Assembly (NCBI GenBank): GCA_902795955.1
Contig: CADBNJ010000240.1
Location: 1 to 15,421 of the forward strand
Direction: 5' to 3'
Length of the DNA stretch: 15,421 nucleotides
From: Oscillospiraceae bacterium
GTDB lineage: Bacteria; Bacillota; Clostridia; Saccharofermentanales; Saccharofermentanaceae
Of the stretch, positions 7,914 through 15,413 are shown in pieces (position 1 is the stretch's first letter; each line of letters begins with the position of its first letter). A program made the position numbers and the translations under genes. The notes beneath the pieces are model-generated. The model worked only from the letters and a program-made list of their open reading frames with translations. It made no database searches and had not been told where the DNA came from.

Positions 7914-8339
7914 TCAATTGGAGTCCAGAAATTCCTGCAGTATTATCTCGGCAGCAACCTGATCGATGACCTTCTTCTGCTTCTTCGCCTTCATATTCGT
8001 ATCGTGGAGGTATCTGGAGGCGATCACAGTCGTAAACCTCTCATCCCAGAGATGTATGTCAAGACCGCTCATCTCCTTGAGCTTATCAGCAAAAGCAAGG
8101 GCCTTGCGCTCCGATTCGGATTCTGTCCCGTCCGTCCTCTTAGGCTGTCCGAGAACGATCTCGCACACCTTCTTCTCGCTGATTATCTCACATATCCTGT
8201 TCAGCGCCCATTCGTCATCGACGCCGTTCCAGTTGACTGTCTCAAATCCCTTGGCGATTATGCGGAGTTCATCGGACAAGGCAATACCGATATGCCTCAT
8301 CCCGAAATCAATACCCATCACTCTTCCCTGCCCGGGCAT
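7914..8339 (-). CDS. ruvX: RuvX/YqgF-family RNase H-fold nuclease (putative Holliday junction resolvase, rRNA maturation)
   Basis: The 141-residue protein has the RNase H fold of the YqgF/RuvX family, linked to Holliday-junction resolution and 16S rRNA 5' end processing in bacteria. The first strand MGIDFGMRHIGIALSDE carries the catalytic Asp. Later family motifs are VCEIVLGQPKRTDGT, the DERFTT segment in HLWDERFTTVIAS, and KVIDQVAAEIILQEFL with the final acidic residues. I chose the ATG at 8339, 10 bases after the ireB stop. The in-frame ATG at 8318 has a better ribosome site (AGGGA) and gives 134 residues, equally close to the family's usual 138. Longer upstream extensions overlap ireB and have no family support. 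The ireB-ruvX order is typical of Firmicutes. Confidence 0.92.
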   Translation of the reverse strand: MPGQGRVMGIDFGMRHIGIALSDELRIIAKGFETVNWNGVDDEWALNRICEIISEKKVCEIVLGQPKRTDGTESESERKALAFADKLKEMSGLDIHLWDERFTTVIASRYLHDTNMKAKKQKKVIDQVAAEIILQEFLDSN

Positions 8340-8349
8340 ACGGTCACCG

Positions 8350-8598
8350 TCAGAGCTTGGAGCAATACTCGGAGATAATAACTTCCAGGAGCTCGTCGCG
8401 GTCGATCCTCTTGATGTAACCTCTGGCTCCCTTGTAACTCGTGATATAAGTGGGGTCTCCGGATATAAAATAACCGACAAGCTGATTGATGGGATTATAT
8501 CCCTTCTCCTTCAGAGCGCCGTAAACATAGGTCATCAGGACTCTTACGTTCGCTGACCTGTCACCGGAAAAATTGAACTTTGTGGTATTAGTATCCAC
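8350..8598 (-). CDS. ireB: IreB-family regulatory phosphoprotein (DUF965)
   Basis: This 82-residue protein is IreB (YrzL, DUF965), in Enterococcus a small substrate of the IreK kinase/IreP phosphatase pair that negatively affects cephalosporin tolerance. Signature stretches are DTNTTKFNF at the N-terminus, YGALKEKGYNPINQLVGYFI and SGDPTYITSYKGARGYIKR, then RDELLEVIISEY. The start is taken as GTG at 8598, because GGAGG lies 7 bases upstream and the product then has the family's N-terminus; an upstream in-frame TTG (8619) lies before that ribosome site and is rejected. The N-terminal threonines (TNTTKF) correspond to the region phosphorylated in Enterococcus, an inference by analogy. It is co-transcribed with ruvX. 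Confidence 0.93.
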   Translation of the reverse strand: MDTNTTKFNFSGDRSANVRVLMTYVYGALKEKGYNPINQLVGYFISGDPTYITSYKGARGYIKRIDRDELLEVIISEYCSKL

Positions 8599-8630
8599 TT
8601 CAGATCCTCCACTCGACAAAAACTATATTT

Positions 8631-8660
8631 TATTTTAGCACAAATGATCCGCTAAAAGAA
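8631..8660 (-). promoter_or_regulatory. Promoter of ireB-ruvX
   Basis: On the minus strand TTCTTTTA (8653-8660), a 12-base gap and TGCTAAAATA (8631-8640) form an extended -10 promoter preceded by TGTG. The predicted start is near 8625, leaving a leader of about 27 bases that contains GGAGG. The layout matches base for base, apart from the gap, the promoter at 7852-7881. Confidence 0.65.
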
Positions 8661-8691
8661 TCTCTTTTTGTAATAATGAACAAAAATCGCG

Positions 8692-9450
8692 TTACAGCAC
8701 TTTGGCAAGGAATGTCCTGAGTCTCTCGTTGTCCGGATTATCAAATACGGCCGAAGGAGTGTTGTCCATGACGACTCTCCCCTGATCCATGAAGATGACT
8801 CTGTTGCCGACTTCCTTTGCAAAACCCATCTCATGAGTTACGACGACCATGGTCATCCCTTCATTCGCAAGAGTCTTCATTACATCAAGGACCTCACCGA
8901 CCATCTCGGGGTCAAGCGCTGATGTGGGCTCATCAAAAAGCAATACATCAGGGGACATGCAAAGCGCCCTTACGATCGCAATACGCTGCTTCTGTCCGCC
9001 TGACAGCTGGCTGGGGTAAGCGCCGGCACGGTCAGATAACGCGACCTTGCCGAGAAGATCCATAGCTCTTGCCTCCGCCTCTTCCTTCTTCAGTCCGAGG
9101 AGCTTGCGCGGCGCAAGTGTCATGTTCTGAAGTATCGTCAGGTGAGGAAAGAGATTGAAATGCTGGAACACCATTCCCATCTTCATTCTGAGCCGGTTGA
9201 TATTGACGTCCGGTGACGTTATGTCCACACCTTCGAACAGTATGGACCCCGACGTGGGGACCTCCAGAAGGTTAAGTGAACGGAGAAATGTCGATTTGCC
9301 CGAACCGGACGGTCCGATAACAACTACCACCTCTCCCTTGTCGATATTGACACTGACACCGTCCAGCGCCTTGATGTCACCGCCGTTATAATGCTTCTTG
9401 AGGTCAGTGACCTGTATGAGATGACTGTAATTAACCGGCTTATCGTTCAC
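8692..9450 (-). CDS. Polar amino-acid ABC transporter, ATP-binding protein (GlnQ-like)
   Basis: This 252-residue ATPase of the PAAT (polar amino acid transport) ABC group powers uptake through the adjacent permease. It is complete: Walker [10 protein letters not shown] (46-54), Q-loop Q96 in [11 protein letters not shown], signature LSGGQ (149-153), Walker B VLLFDE (159-164), D-loop SALD, and switch histidine H206 in VTHE. Length and motif spacing match GlnQ/HisP. Its start overlaps the permease stop by 11 bases, so translation is coupled. The gene ends 32 bases before the ireB promoter and no convincing terminator is visible in that gap, so read-through into ireB is possible. The substrate is probably glutamine, cystine or a similar polar amino acid and is not resolved by sequence. 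Confidence 0.95.
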   Translation of the reverse strand: MNDKPVNYSHLIQVTDLKKHYNGGDIKALDGVSVNIDKGEVVVVIGPSGSGKSTFLRSLNLLEVPTSGSILFEGVDITSPDVNINRLRMKMGMVFQHFNLFPHLTILQNMTLAPRKLLGLKKEEAEARAMDLLGKVALSDRAGAYPSQLSGGQKQRIAIVRALCMSPDVLLFDEPTSALDPEMVGEVLDVMKTLANEGMTMVVVTHEMGFAKEVGNRVIFMDQGRVVMDNTPSAVFDNPDNERLRTFLAKVL

Positions 9451-10204
9451 TGTTCCTCAGCCTCCTCTCCAGCATGGAAACAAGTCTTGAGAAAAAGACC
9501 ACTATTACCAGATATATCAGCGCCACCGCCAGGAGCGGCATAAATGCCGAGTAAGTGCGGCTTCGTATAATGTCGCCGCCCTTCGTCATATCCTCAAGCC
9601 CGATATAGCCTGATACCGACGTCTCCTTGAGCAGCACGATAAATTCGTTTGCAAGCGCCGGCAGAACGTTCTTAAAGGCCTGCGGGATGATTATGTAGAT
9701 CATGGTCTGAACGTAATTGAATCCCAGGGATCTTCCAGCCTCGAACTGTCCGTTGTCTATGCTCATTATGCCCGACCTGATGATCTCGGCAACGTATGCA
9801 CCGGAGTTGATGCCGAATGCCAGGATCGCTACGAGGATCTTATTCTTGGATGATGAGAATATTACAAAGTAGGCGATCATGAGCTGGACGACTACCGGAG
9901 TTCCGCGGATGACCGTGAGATAGAGCTTGACCAGGGCATTCAATATGTTCAGTATGAATCTCGCGATGCCGGCTCTCATGTCGGTGACAAGCTTATCATG
10001 AGTCGATCTGATTATCGCGACGATAACACCGATGGCAATTCCCAGAAGGACGGCAAAAAAGGTGACTTCAAGCGTTACGCCGAGGCCTTTGAGAATATAT
10101 CTGTACCTGTCGTCTTTGATAAAATTGAGAATAAACTGATCCTTCAGATCAGTCCACCAGTTGACAAGCCAATCGGGCAAAGCCGCCATAAAACCAAGAG
10201 TCAA
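9440..10204 (-). CDS. Polar amino-acid ABC transporter, permease (HisM/GlnP family)
   Basis: This 254-residue membrane permease of the PAAT ABC family has an N-terminal region of about 35 residues before the first TM ([20 protein letters not shown]). It carries the conserved [11 protein letters not shown] segment, [16 protein letters not shown], and the EAA coupling loop ([20 protein letters not shown]). The start is TTG at 10204: GGAGG lies 8 bases upstream, whereas the first in-frame ATG (10189) has no ribosome site. A single permease gene implies a homodimer. A terminator-like hairpin separates it from the binding-protein gene, so it is probably expressed at lower level than that gene. Confidence 0.94.
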   Translation of the reverse strand: MTLGFMAALPDWLVNWWTDLKDQFILNFIKDDRYRYILKGLGVTLEVTFFAVLLGIAIGVIVAIIRSTHDKLVTDMRAGIARFILNILNALVKLYLTVIRGTPVVVQLMIAYFVIFSSSKNKILVAILAFGINSGAYVAEIIRSGIMSIDNGQFEAGRSLGFNYVQTMIYIIIPQAFKNVLPALANEFIVLLKETSVSGYIGLEDMTKGGDIIRSRTYSAFMPLLAVALIYLVIVVFFSRLVSMLERRLRNSER

Positions 10205-10260
10205 AACACATTCCTCCGAGTATTCCGATATTTATGCGTAGGTATCTATTGTAAAAAATA

Positions 10261-10294
10261 AAAAAGCGGAAATAAAGAGCTATTTCCGCTTTTT
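10261..10294 (-). terminator. Intercistronic hairpin terminator between binding protein and permease genes
   Basis: A 14-bp perfect stem (10261-10274 with 10281-10294; core GCGGAAATA/TATTTCCGC) has a six-base loop. On the minus strand it is followed by TTTTTTATTTTTT, a good U-tract. It lies 23 bases past the stop of the solute-binding gene and about 57 bases before the permease start. Partial termination would give an excess of binding protein, as is common in such operons. Plus-strand U-runs also exist, so it may act both ways. Confidence 0.85.
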
Positions 10295-10316
10295 ATGAGA
10301 TTTTTATGAAATCTGA

Positions 10317-11123
10317 TCAGTTTGCAGGAATGTACTTGGCAACGATAGCGTCAAGAGTACCGTCCTTCTTGAGCTCATCAAGAGCACCGTTGATCTTGCC
10401 AAGAAGAACCTCGTTGTCCTTGTTAACGCACATTGCGTAGTCCTCGATTGCATAAGGTGTCTCAAGGATCTTAAGGCCTGAATTTGCTGCAACGAAAGAC
10501 TTTGCAGGCTCATTGTCGATGACGACCGCATCAACCTGTCCGTTGGACAGAGCAAGAACTGCATCAGCGCCCTTGTTGAATCTCTCGACTCTCTCATCTC
10601 CCAGCTCATCTGAGATATAGATGTCGCCTGTTGTTCCCTGCTGAACGCCTACATGATATGTGCCTGCCTTCAGCCCGTCGAAATCAGTGATCTCGGAACC
10701 GTCCTTGACGATGATAGCCTGGATGCCTGTAGCATATGTGGATGTGAAGTTAACTGACTGCTTCCTGTCCTCGGTAACTGTCATGCCTGCGCATCCGATG
10801 TCGTACTTCTTAGCCTGAACGCCTGTGACGATGGAATCGAATTCGATGTCCTGGATCTCAAGCTCAAGGCCGAGCTTCTTTGCGATCGCATCCGCGATCT
10901 CTGCATCGATACCGACGATCTTATCGCCTTCATAGAACTCGTAAGGAGGGAAAGCGGCGTTTGTAGCCATAACAAGCTTGCCCTTCTCGATCGTGAACTG
11001 TTCCTCTGCTGCAGATGCATCCGAACTCTCGGAACTCTGGCTCTTACCGGAGCAGCCGGCAAAAGCAAAGCCCATTGCACCTACAAGAGCAAGAGATACA
11101 GCCTTCATGATAAACTTCTTCAT
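10317..11123 (-). CDS. Polar amino-acid ABC transporter, substrate-binding lipoprotein
   Basis: This 268-residue solute-binding lipoprotein belongs to the family 3 (PAAT) binding proteins. A lipoprotein signal peptide ends at C24 (lipobox FAGC), then comes a Ser/Ala-rich tether (to about residue 42). The fold begins at GKLVMATNAAFPPYEF. Family marks are GIDAEIADAIAKKLG, TVTEDRKQSVNFT (the Arg that binds the ligand's carboxylate), GVQQGTTGD and the C-terminal GTLDAIVAKY. The ligand is probably a polar amino acid. The ATG has GAGGAG 8 bases upstream. It is the first gene of the importer operon, divergent from the O-acyltransferase cluster, with a leader hairpin and palindrome upstream that may regulate it. 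Confidence 0.95.
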   Translation of the reverse strand: MKKFIMKAVSLALVGAMGFAFAGCSGKSQSSESSDASAAEEQFTIEKGKLVMATNAAFPPYEFYEGDKIVGIDAEIADAIAKKLGLELEIQDIEFDSIVTGVQAKKYDIGCAGMTVTEDRKQSVNFTSTYATGIQAIIVKDGSEITDFDGLKAGTYHVGVQQGTTGDIYISDELGDERVERFNKGADAVLALSNGQVDAVVIDNEPAKSFVAANSGLKILETPYAIEDYAMCVNKDNEVLLGKINGALDELKKDGTLDAIVAKYIPAN

Positions 11124-11150
11124 AATAAACTCTCCTCAAATTCTTGTTCT

Positions 11151-11167
11151 GTCCGGTTGCACCGGAC
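11151..11167 (-). promoter_or_regulatory. Leader hairpin or operator of the importer operon
   Basis: GTCCGGT and ACCGGAC form a perfect 7-bp GC-rich inverted repeat with a three-base centre. It lies directly at the predicted 5' end of the importer mRNA (start near 11167). No U-tract follows, so it is a stabilising 5' hairpin or a protein-binding dyad rather than a terminator. Confidence 0.5.
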
Positions 11168-11173
11168 TCTACG

Positions 11174-11202
11174 ATTATAGTTCAATCAGAGAGGCGTTTC
11201 AT
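11174..11202 (-). promoter_or_regulatory. Promoter of the amino-acid importer operon
   Basis: On the minus strand a perfect TATAAT (11174-11179) has ATGAAA (11197-11202), a 4-of-6 match to the -35 consensus, at 17-base spacing. The predicted start is about 44 bases upstream of the binding-protein ATG. Confidence 0.7.
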
Positions 11203-11212
11203 CTGTAAATGT

Positions 11213-11224
11213 CGAGAATTCTCG
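11213..11224. promoter_or_regulatory. 12-bp perfect palindrome upstream of the importer promoter
   Basis: CGAGAATTCTCG is fully self-complementary and is centred about 16 bases upstream of the importer's -35 box, a usual place for an activator or repressor site. I know no regulator with this exact site; the function is a guess. Confidence 0.35.
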
Positions 11225-11316
11225 CAATGCTTGTTTCGCCTTTTTTGAACAAATATACAGAAAGAAGCAGATAATCCGGGTCATTGTTGTCATGTAAGAT
11301 TAATACGGCGATGACA

Positions 11317-11333
11317 TATAACAGTGTTATAAT
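11317..11333 (+). promoter_or_regulatory. Extended -10 promoter of the O-acyltransferase cluster with overlapping palindrome
   Basis: TATAAT (11328-11333) preceded by TG-T is a consensus extended -10; no good -35 is visible 16-18 bases upstream. TATAAC-AGT-GTTATA (11317-11331) is a perfect 15-base palindrome overlapping the -10, so a bound protein would block the promoter. The predicted start is near 11340 with a leader of about 27 bases. Confidence 0.6.
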
Positions 11334-11366
11334 ATTTTTTATTAATAAAAGTGAATGGGGGATACA

Positions 11367-12821
11367 ATGGTTTTCTCAAGCCTTTTCTTTGTATTTGTCT
11401 TTCTGCCGCTGAACCTTATCCTTTACTTTGTGACCAAGTCGCAGAAGGCCAAGAACTATATAATGCTCGCTTTCTCACTGGTATTCTACGCATGGGGTGA
11501 ACCGATCGCCGTTTTCCTTATGATCGGCATGGCTCTGGCAGATTATCTGATAGCCCGCGGAATCCACGCGGTCGGCGCCCGGACGAAGATAGCCAAGACA
11601 GGTCTCATCCTGGCATGTCTGATCGACCTGGGACTTCTGGGATTGTTCAAGTATGCGACTTTCTTTGTCGGTCAGTTCAAGAATATTTTCGGTGTGCCGG
11701 ACACGATCGCGAACATCGTGCTCCCCATCGGTATCTCCTTCTACACGTTCCAGCTCCTGTCATACGTTGTCGATGTTTACAGGGGCGAGGTCGAAGCACA
11801 GAAGAGCTTCCCCACCCTTCTCATGTATGTCAGCCTGTTCCATCAGTGTATCGCAGGCCCCATCGTCAGGTACAGCGACGTCAACAAGGAACTCACTTCG
11901 CGTAAGGTCACAGTAACCGACCTGTCCTACGGTATCACCAGATTCACTGTAGGTCTTGCCAAGAAGGCCGTTCTGGCCAATACCTGCGGCGCCATTGCAG
12001 ATTCAATGCTCGTGGCAGACAAGATCGCTCCGGATGAAGCGCTCAAGCTGATAATGACAAGACCCACACTCGCGCTCTGGGTCGGATGCCTGGCATTCAT
12101 GTTCCAGATCTATCTCGACTTCTCGGCTTATTCCGACATGGCGATCGGCATGGGCAGAATGATCGGCTTCCATTACCTGGAGAACTTCAACTATCCTTAC
12201 ACTGCCAAGTCAGTAACCGATTTCTGGAGGAGATGGCACATGTCACTGTCCAGCTTCTTCCGTGATTACGTATATATTCCACTCGGAGGCAACAGGTGCT
12301 CGACGGGAAGGCAGATATTCAACCTGCTCGTCGTGTGGGCCCTGACGGGATTCTGGCACGGCGCATCCTGGAACTACATGCTCTGGGGCATCTATTTCTT
12401 CGTATTCCTCGTCATAGAGAAATTCGTTCTCAAGAACGCACTCGAGAAGATCCCTTTCATCTCGAACATCGTCACTCTGGTCATTATCTATTTCGGCTGG
12501 GTACTGTTCAAGTTCACGGACTTCAAGGTCCTCGGTGCGGCATTCAAGGGCATCTTCGGCAATACGCCTGCAGGCTTCACGAATTTCGAGACATCGACGG
12601 CGGTCAAGACAAATATCATTTTCCTGATCATTTGTGCAATCGCCTGCTCGCCGATCATTCCGGCAATATCCAGATACGTCAACAAACAATATGAGAGATC
12701 ACCCAAGGCAAGGGCTGTATTTGCGATCGGCACCATAGCTACACCGGTAGTATGCCTGCTGCTTGCCACTATCTTCCTCGTGGGAGACAGCTACAACCCG
12801 TTCCTCTACTGGAAATTCTGA
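11367..12821 (+). CDS. MBOAT-family membrane O-acyltransferase (AlgI-like)
   Basis: This 484-residue polytopic membrane enzyme of the AlgI/DltB MBOAT group takes an acyl (usually acetyl) group from the cytoplasm and passes it across the membrane to a partner protein for polymer O-acylation. It begins MVFSSLFFVFVFLPL, the usual AlgI-family start. This decides for the ATG at 11367 (GGGGGA about 4 bases upstream) over the in-frame ATG at 11355, which precedes that ribosome site. Family motifs are HQCIAGPIVRYSD, YLDFSAYSDMAIGMG, FWRRWHMSLSSFFRDYVYIP (H291) and the catalytic GFWHGASWNY (H331). About 11 hydrophobic segments are visible. It is followed after 32 bases by two DHHW partner genes in the same direction. 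Confidence 0.94.
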   Translation: MVFSSLFFVFVFLPLNLILYFVTKSQKAKNYIMLAFSLVFYAWGEPIAVFLMIGMALADYLIARGIHAVGARTKIAKTGLILACLIDLGLLGLFKYATFFVGQFKNIFGVPDTIANIVLPIGISFYTFQLLSYVVDVYRGEVEAQKSFPTLLMYVSLFHQCIAGPIVRYSDVNKELTSRKVTVTDLSYGITRFTVGLAKKAVLANTCGAIADSMLVADKIAPDEALKLIMTRPTLALWVGCLAFMFQIYLDFSAYSDMAIGMGRMIGFHYLENFNYPYTAKSVTDFWRRWHMSLSSFFRDYVYIPLGGNRCSTGRQIFNLLVVWALTGFWHGASWNYMLWGIYFFVFLVIEKFVLKNALEKIPFISNIVTLVIIYFGWVLFKFTDFKVLGAAFKGIFGNTPAGFTNFETSTAVKTNIIFLIICAIACSPIIPAISRYVNKQYERSPKARAVFAIGTIATPVVCLLLATIFLVGDSYNPFLYWKF

Positions 12822-12853
12822 TCCGCCCAACCTGATCTTAAGGAGTACAGATT

Positions 12854-14239
12854 ATGTTCAACAAAGACAAATTTGATTATAAGCTGATCGGCATCAACGT
12901 CTTCTCCATCGTATTCATACTGATGGCGGTAGTATCGTGGATCCCGGCATTCCATCCCAAGACATCCGAAGCGGAGAAGCGTGAACTGACCAAATTCCCG
13001 GAGTTCACCGCCGAAGCATTCTTCAGCGGCAAATACTTCTCCGGTATCAGCGACTGGTTCGCTGATACATATCCGCTCCGCGATATGTATTTCTCGCTTA
13101 ACTCCGGCATCAACTCGATCCTGAAGCCCGCATCCACCCAGATCCACGGCGATGTCGAGCAGGGCGATGACATCCCCGATGCGCCCATGTCATCGGAAAC
13201 TTCAGATATTACCGGTAACACGGATAATACAGAACCGTCATCAAGCAGCGATAATACAAGCAGTACCGACAACACAAGCGCGTCGGAGACTTCTGCCGAC
13301 ATAACCGACCCCAACATGGACGACGTTCCCGTTGAGAAGCTGGGTGCCTTACTGATCGTCGGCGATACGGGATATGAGTATTATAATTTCGTGCAGTCCC
13401 TTGCAGATAAGTACATCTCAACGATAAACAGAGCAGGGCAGCTCCTCCAGGGCAAAGCTACGGTCTATTCCATGATCATACCTACGAGCATGGACATTAC
13501 CCTCCCTGCTTCGGTAAGAGACACGATAACAAATGTATCAGATCAGAAGAAGGCCATCAATTACATGTACGGCTCAATGACCGGCGTTCAGAAAGTCGAA
13601 CTCTTTGATGTATTGAAGAATCACCGCAACGAGTACATTTACTACCGCAATGACCACCACTGGACGGCTGACGGTGCATGGTATGCGTACCTGCAGTTCG
13701 CAGAGCTCAGAGGAAGAGGCCACGCTAATCTTGAGACAGACTTTACCAAGAGAGAGTTCTCCGGATTCCTCGGAACATTCTACAATGATTCCAAAAAGGA
13801 TCCCAAGCTCAATAATCCCGATACCGTTACGGCATACACTCCCGTTGCCACCAACAAGATCGAGATCACGCAGAAAGACGGCACGCCTCTTGAGAACTGG
13901 CATGTCATAACAGATGTATCCACCTGGACAGCAAGTTCCAAATACAATACATTCATCGGCGGTGACAATCCCTGGTCAGTGATAACGAACCCCACAAAGA
14001 CTGACGGATCCGCATGTCTCATTATCAAGGACTCTTTCGGCAACGCATTCACGCCGTTCCTCGTCCCTGACTATCAGTATGTATACATAGTTGACTACAG
14101 ATACTATAAGAAGATCTCATCGCTGAAGCTTACCGGCGTGGTCGACAAGTACCACATCCAGGATGTAATCTTCTGCAACAACATCTCATCAACGCGTAAC
14201 AAGACTCTTGTTCCCGCTCTCGATGAATTTGTAAAGTAA
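12854..14239 (+). CDS. DHHW-family (AlgJ/AlgX-like) acyltransferase partner, membrane-anchored
   Basis: This 461-residue protein has one TM anchor (about residues 9-33) and no lipobox, so the bulk lies outside the membrane. Residues 36-90 (EKRELTKFPEF, GISDWFADTYPLRD) are the N-terminal module common to DHHW and AlgJ proteins. A Ser/Thr/Asn/Asp linker (about 108-150) leads to the SGNH-like domain. The naming motif D267-H268-H269-W270 gives the Asp-x-His pair and S394 in KDSFGNAF the candidate nucleophile, the triad used by AlgJ/AlgX in alginate O-acetylation. It probably moves an acyl group from the MBOAT to an exported polymer. AAGGAG precedes the ATG. Residues 148-461 are about 83 percent identical to the next gene's product. 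Confidence 0.9.
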   Translation: MFNKDKFDYKLIGINVFSIVFILMAVVSWIPAFHPKTSEAEKRELTKFPEFTAEAFFSGKYFSGISDWFADTYPLRDMYFSLNSGINSILKPASTQIHGDVEQGDDIPDAPMSSETSDITGNTDNTEPSSSSDNTSSTDNTSASETSADITDPNMDDVPVEKLGALLIVGDTGYEYYNFVQSLADKYISTINRAGQLLQGKATVYSMIIPTSMDITLPASVRDTITNVSDQKKAINYMYGSMTGVQKVELFDVLKNHRNEYIYYRNDHHWTADGAWYAYLQFAELRGRGHANLETDFTKREFSGFLGTFYNDSKKDPKLNNPDTVTAYTPVATNKIEITQKDGTPLENWHVITDVSTWTASSKYNTFIGGDNPWSVITNPTKTDGSACLIIKDSFGNAFTPFLVPDYQYVYIVDYRYYKKISSLKLTGVVDKYHIQDVIFCNNISSTRNKTLVPALDEFVK

Positions 14240-15413
14240 AAGGAGAACGATAATGCACAGATTTAAGAATATCAGACCGGTGATCGCGGCATCACTCATT
14301 GCCGCATCACTCATTACATCATGCAGCACTGGAGCAGGTACAGATGCCACTCCAAGCGATACGAAGTCCCCGTCGGCAGTCATTACGACAGCTACGGAAG
14401 GAACATCTGCGACATCTGACACATCGGTGTCAGAGACGTCTGAATCTACGGAAGAGACAACGGAATCCACAGCAGAGATCACTGATCCCGATATGACGGG
14501 GGTCCCTGTCAAGAAGCTCAGTTCCCTGCTTATAGTAGGCGACACCGGATATGAGTATTATCATTTCGTGCAGTCCCTTGCAGATACGTATGTAGGCGCC
14601 ATTAACAGGGCAGGACAGCTTCTGAACGGCAAGGCAAATGTCTACACCATGATCATTCCGACGAGCATGGATATTACTCTCGCCGCCTCCGTAAGAGAAA
14701 CGATCACAAATGTTGCCGATCAGAAGAAAGCGATCGACTACATGTACGGCTCCATCAGCGGTGTCAACAAGGTCGAGCTGTTCGATGTAATGCGCAGCCA
14801 CCGCAACGAGTATATATATTTCCGCAACGACCATCATTGGACGGCCGACGGTGCATGGTATGCCTATCTTGAATTTGCCAAGCTCCGCGGCAGAGGTCAC
14901 GCATCACTTGAGAATGATTTCACGAAGAGAGAATTTGATAACTTCAAAGGCTCTTTCTACAGGGATTCCGATAAGAACAAACTATTGAACAATCCCGATA
15001 CTGTTGTGGCATACACACCCAATGCCACAAATAAGATCGAGATCATGCAGAAAGACGGAACTCCCCTCGAGGGCTGGCATATAGTTACCGATGTGTCCAC
15101 ATGGGCGTCAAGCTCCAAGTATAATACGTTCATCGGCGGAGACCAGCCCTGGTCAGTGATAACGAACCCTACGAAGACTGACGGATCCGCATGCCTCATA
15201 ATCAAGGAATCATTCGGAAATGCCTTCACGCCTTTCCTCGTCCCCGATTATCAGTACGTGTATGTGGTCGATTACAGATACTACAAGAAGATCTCTTCAC
15301 TGAAGCTGACGGGCGTGGTCGACAAGTATCACATCCAGGATGTCATCTTCTGCAACAATATCTCATCGACGCGTAATAAGACACTGATGCCTGCGCTGGA
15401 CGAGTTTGTAGGA
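13295..15413 (+). repeat. Tandem paralogous duplication of the DHHW catalytic region
   Basis: The 314 codons at 13295-14236 and the 314 codons at 14472-15413 encode proteins that align without a gap; I counted 52 amino-acid differences by hand (about 83 percent identity). The N-terminal parts before these segments are unrelated. Over the last 56 codons there are 23 synonymous codon differences but only three amino-acid changes, so the copy is old and selected, not a recent repeat. Confidence 0.88.

Noticed and set aside
7912-7917. Consensus -35 TTGACA on the minus strand at the end of ruvX
   Set aside because: No -10-like hexamer lies 16-18 bases downstream (GGACCG at that place); the extended -10 at 7852 is better explained with TTCTTT.
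8340-8480. N-terminal extension of RuvX upstream of the ATG at 8339
   Set aside because: The extension overlaps ireB and has no RuvX family resemblance; the conserved first strand MGIDFG starts only a few residues after 8339.
7966-8556. 196-codon plus-strand open frame opposite ruvX and ireB
   Set aside because: It lies across two recognised genes on the other strand, is rich in Ser/Leu as expected of a shadow frame, and has no motif.
8599-8619. TTG start giving a longer IreB
   Set aside because: The GGAGG ribosome site lies inside this extension and serves the GTG at 8598; family members start near DTNTTKF.
8654-8668. AAAAGA/TCTTTT inverted repeat after the ATPase gene as a terminator
   Set aside because: The stem is six nearly all A-T pairs with a three-base loop, too weak, and it overlaps the ireB -35 region.
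10150-10211. Short ATG frame (about 20 codons) beginning just before the permease TTG
   Set aside because: The ATG is only a base from the GGAGG and the frame stops quickly; the same ribosome site is well spaced for the TTG of the permease.
12243-12689. 148-codon open frame antisense to the MBOAT gene
   Set aside because: It is a charged, low-similarity translation lying wholly inside a well-supported gene, with no ribosome site or family pattern.
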